Source: a bacterium
GTDB lineage: Bacteria; Bacillota; Bacilli; Lactobacillales; Streptococcaceae
Reading direction: 5' to 3'
Length of the DNA stretch: 7,546 bases
Assembly (NCBI GenBank): GCA_905221035.1
Contig: CAJNBP010000025.1
Location: forward strand, 1-7,546
In this document: positions 5,735 to 7,546 of the stretch, one piece after another
Numbering within the stretch: the first letter of the stretch is position 1
Layout of the letters: every line of letters begins with the position of its first letter
Made by a program: the position numbers and the translations under genes
Notes under the pieces: model-generated
Database searches by the model: none
Seen by the model: only the letters and a program-made list of their open reading frames with translations
Told to the model about the DNA's origin: nothing

Positions 5735-6745
5735 TTATTTAGCGATTTTTGCGAAGTATTCAAGAGTACGAACAAGTTGTGCAGTGTATGACATTTCGTT
5801 GTCGTACCATGATACAACTTTAACCAATTGTTTACCGTCAACGTCAAGAACTTTAGTTTGAGTTGCGTCAAACAATGAACCGTAAGACATACCTACGATA
5901 TCTGAAGATACGATTGGATCTTCTGTGTAACCGTATGATTCGTTTGAAGCTGCTTTCATAGCTGCGTTCACTTCATCAACAGTAACGTTCTTTTCAAGAA
6001 CTGCTACCAATTCAGTAACTGATCCAGTTGGAGTTGGAACGCGTTGTGCAGATCCGTCAAGTTTACCGTTCAATTCTGGGATTACAAGACCGATAGCTTT
6101 TGCAGCACCAGTTGAGTTAGGAACGATGTTTGCAGCACCAGCGCGAGCACGGCGAAGGTCACCACCACGGTGTGGTCCGTCAAGGATCATTTGGTCACCA
6201 GTGTAAGCGTGGATAGTAGTCATCAATCCTTCTACAACACCAAAGTTATCTTGAAGAGCTTTAGCCATTGGAGCCAAGCAGTTTGTAGTACATGAAGCAC
6301 CTGAGATAACTGTTTCAGTACCGTCAAGAACGTCGTGGTTAGTGTTGAATACAACTGTTTTAACGTCGTTTCCACCAGGAGCAGTGATAACAACTTTTTT
6401 AGCTCCACCAGCGTGCAAGTGTTTTTCAGCAGCTGCTTTCTTAGCAAAGAAACCAGTAGCTTCAAGAACGATTTCTACACCGTCGTTAGCCCAGTCGATT
6501 TGTTCTGGATCACGTTCAGCAGAAACTTTGATGAATTTACCGTTAACTTCAAATCCACCTTCTTTAACTTCAACAGTACCGTCGAAACGACCTTGAGTTG
6601 TGTCGTATTTCAACAAGTGTGCAAGCATAACTGGATCTGTAAGGTCGTTGATACGAGTAACTTCAACACCTTCTACGTTTTGGATACGACGGAAAGCAAG
6701 ACGACCGATACGTCCGAAACCGTTAATACCAACTTTAACTACCAT
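5735..6745 (-). CDS. gap: Glyceraldehyde-3-phosphate dehydrogenase, NAD-dependent
   Basis: This glycolytic enzyme oxidises glyceraldehyde-3-phosphate to 1,3-bisphosphoglycerate with NAD+ in the cytoplasm; in streptococci it is also found on the cell surface. The 336-residue product has the Rossmann start [13 protein letters not shown], Asp34 (INDL) typical of NAD use, the catalytic SGASCTTNC block with Cys152, the partner His179 in [10 protein letters not shown], and the C-terminal SWYDNEMSY motif. Length is normal. I chose the ATG at 6745 because AGGAGG (6755-6760) stands 9 nt before it; an in-frame extension to 6817 adds 24 residues unlike the family. Codon use is strongly biased to a few codons, as in highly expressed genes, and this bias creates long open frames on the opposite strand. 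It is transcribed alone from a consensus promoter. Confidence 0.97.
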   Translation of the reverse strand: MVVKVGINGFGRIGRLAFRRIQNVEGVEVTRINDLTDPVMLAHLLKYDTTQGRFDGTVEVKEGGFEVNGKFIKVSAERDPEQIDWANDGVEIVLEATGFFAKKAAAEKHLHAGGAKKVVITAPGGNDVKTVVFNTNHDVLDGTETVISGASCTTNCLAPMAKALQDNFGVVEGLMTTIHAYTGDQMILDGPHRGGDLRRARAGAANIVPNSTGAAKAIGLVIPELNGKLDGSAQRVPTPTGSVTELVAVLEKNVTVDEVNAAMKAASNESYGYTEDPIVSSDIVGMSYGSLFDATQTKVLDVDGKQLVKVVSWYDNEMSYTAQLVRTLEYFAKIAK

Positions 6746-6825
6746 TAGTGATTTCCTCCTTATGAAAATCATGAAATTTTTATTGTGAAAAGAGTAACTT
6801 GAATCACTACAAATCACCTTTCAAC
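6746..6825 (-). other. gap mRNA leader with possible start-site-masking helix
   Basis: The inferred leader is about 80 nt. TAGTGATT (6802-6809, read on the minus strand) is an exact complement of AATCACTA (6746-6753), the bases between the ribosome binding site and the ATG. A second candidate, GTGATTT (6811-6817), could pair with the overlapping AAATCAC (6748-6754). The helix would close a loop of about 48 nt. Function is speculative. Confidence 0.3.
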
Positions 6826-6831
6826 AAACCT

Positions 6832-6860
6832 ATTATATAACTATTTAAGTTTAATTGCAA
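6832..6860 (-). promoter_or_regulatory. gap promoter
   Basis: On the minus strand TTGCAA (-35, 6855-6860) and TATAAT (-10, 6832-6837) are separated by exactly 17 bp. The expected start is near 6825. The upstream flank is A/T-rich, which suits strong expression. Confidence 0.85.
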
Positions 6861-6921
6861 GTACGGGCATTGTTTTTCTATGTTAGTTTCTTTTTTAAAC
6901 TGTAAATCAAGGAATCCCTTA

Positions 6922-7470
6922 CTATTCATATCGTAGCGATTCTACAGGATCCATTTTACTAATTTTACGCGCCGGGAAGTAGGCTGAGACATAACCAAGT
7001 AATAGAGCGAAAACTAGAGTTCCTAAAACAGATAAAAGATTTAATTCAAAAACCTTAGTGATGGATGGGTAAAAGTGACTTACAATCGCATTCGCCAAAC
7101 TTCCCACCCCTTGTGCAACCAAAAATGCCAGCAGCAAGGCAATGCCTACAATCCAGATAGCCTCGTAAATAAAAATTCCTTTGACATCACGATTCTGATA
7201 ACCAACTGCCTTCATGACACCTATTTCCTTAGAACGTTGCATGATATTGATGTAAATAATGATACCAATCATGACCGCTGCTACCACAATAGCTTGTGAT
7301 GAAAGCACAATCAACAATCCCTGAATGACACGAATAAAAGTAATCACAATATCAAGAACCTTCTGTTGAGAAAGAACAGTATACTTCTTATTTTTCTGTA
7401 ATTCTTCTGTTACCGTTTTTGTCTGTGACGGATCTTTGAGTTCCAAGATAAAATAAGATACAGCTTTTGT
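6922..7470 (-). pseudogene. FtsX-type ABC transporter permease, C-terminal fragment cut by an IS
   Basis: This is the last part (about 180 residues) of a membrane permease of the FtsX/MacB-like superfamily, which works with an ATP-binding partner in export or envelope tasks. Three membrane segments follow a short extracellular piece (PSQTKTVTEELQKNKKYTVL): roughly codons 7326-7243, 7173-7099 and 7041-6979. Family marks are QRSKEIGVMKAVGY after the first helix and the end PARKISKMDPVESLRYE, with TAG at 6922-6924. Upstream the frame runs into the IS630-type end near 7470 and stops at 7516-7518, so the gene has lost its N-terminal part here. The rest of the gene should lie beyond the IS, outside the window. 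The frame can be read from a TTG at 7446, but there is no ribosome binding site and I do not regard it as a start. The transported substrate cannot be inferred. Confidence 0.8.
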
Positions 7471-7502
7471 ATAATAAAATGAACCAAAAATAGTACATAA
7501 TG

Positions 7503-7511
7503 TGGTATAAT
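7503..7511 (+). promoter_or_regulatory. Extended -10 of the IS630-type transposase, possibly leaderless
   Basis: TGG-TATAAT (hexamer 7506-7511) is followed by exactly six bases and the ATG at 7518. No ribosome binding site and no good -35 are present. Confidence 0.6.
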
Positions 7512-7517
7512 ATTCTT

Positions 7518-7546
7518 ATGGCATATTCAATAGATTTTCGTAAAAA
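7518..7546 (+). CDS. IS630-type transposase, first nine residues
   Basis: ATG at 7518 opens the frame MAYSIDFRK, which runs off the window. I recognise this as the start of the first transposase frame of IS630-Spn1-type elements of pneumococci, whose N-terminal part is a helix-turn-helix DNA-binding domain. Only nine full codons are visible, so the call rests on memory of this start plus the A/T-rich IS-like flank and the interruption of the permease. Confidence 0.7.

Larger units (their letters stand above)
7471..7546 (+). mobile_element. Left end of an IS630-type element (IS630-Spn1-like), truncated by the window
   Basis: The permease frame changes near 7470 from FtsX-like residues to unrelated A/T-rich DNA that carries the start of a transposase on the other strand. 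IS630-family elements insert at TA dinucleotides; several TAs (7470-7471, 7472-7473, 7475-7476) make the exact junction uncertain by a few bases. The terminal repeat cannot be confirmed because the right end is outside the window. Confidence 0.72.

Noticed and set aside
6335..6788. Several open frames on the + strand (62-137 codons) opposite gap
   Set aside because: They are shadows of gap's strong codon bias. The translations are low-complexity (rich in F, S, N, T or V), with no ribosome binding sites and no recognisable domain.
6746..6817. 24-residue N-terminal extension of GAPDH
   Set aside because: The strong AGGAGG site at 6755-6760 and the family start [11 protein letters not shown] point to 6745; the extension would be in the leader.
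928..7546. Com-box (TACGAATA) sites that would put a gene here under ComX control
   Set aside because: I looked for the motif on both strands ahead of the genes and found no match at a sensible promoter position.
1..7546. CRISPR array, tRNA or rRNA genes, prophage or defence island
   Set aside because: I saw no regularly spaced repeats, no tRNA-like cloverleaf or rRNA sequence, and no proteins of those systems; nearly all coding sequence is explained by known families.

Overview
The window looks like chromosomal DNA from a Streptococcus of the mitis group, S. pneumoniae or a very close relative such as S. mitis. I recognised this from the proteins alone: a 159-residue ComX, a 731-residue class A penicillin-binding protein with the PBP2a layout, the gene order comX-nusG-secE-rpmG-pbp2a-rlu-gap, and the first residues of an IS630-Spn1-type transposase. 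Base composition is low in G+C, and most promoters are sigma-A-like with many extended -10 (TGN) boxes.

Layout from left to right. (1) 1-657: the 3' part of an IS30-family transposase on the + strand. (2) 658-927: non-coding DNA with a cluster of direct and inverted copies of one short motif and a strong bidirectional terminator. (3) 928-1497: comX on the minus strand with a ComE-type direct repeat upstream. (4) 1500-2504: a minus-strand operon rpmG-secE-nusG with its own promoter and terminator; secE and rpmG are shorter than 60 codons. (5) 2510-4705: pbp2a, minus strand, divergent from (6) a RluA/RluD-family pseudouridine synthase at 4792-5667. (7) 5659-5721: two stacked terminator hairpins between that gene and the convergent gap. 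(8) 5735-6860: gap (glyceraldehyde-3-phosphate dehydrogenase) with a 17-bp-spaced consensus promoter and a leader of about 80 nt. (9) 6922 to about 7470: the 3' end of an FtsX-type ABC transporter permease, cut off by (10) the left end of an IS630-type element running off the window.

Most of the content is housekeeping: translation and transcription-translocation (L33, SecE, NusG), rRNA modification, cell-wall synthesis and glycolysis. ComX is the exception, being the sigma factor that switches on the late competence genes. It is insulated from the neighbouring nusG operon by a terminator placed directly against its ComE site.

I see no new multi-gene system. The observations most worth a second look are regulatory: three start codons (pbp2a, rlu, IS630 transposase) each sit exactly six bases after an extended -10 box with no ribosome binding site, suggesting leaderless mRNAs; the motif cluster at 691-896; and a possible start-site-masking helix in the gap leader.
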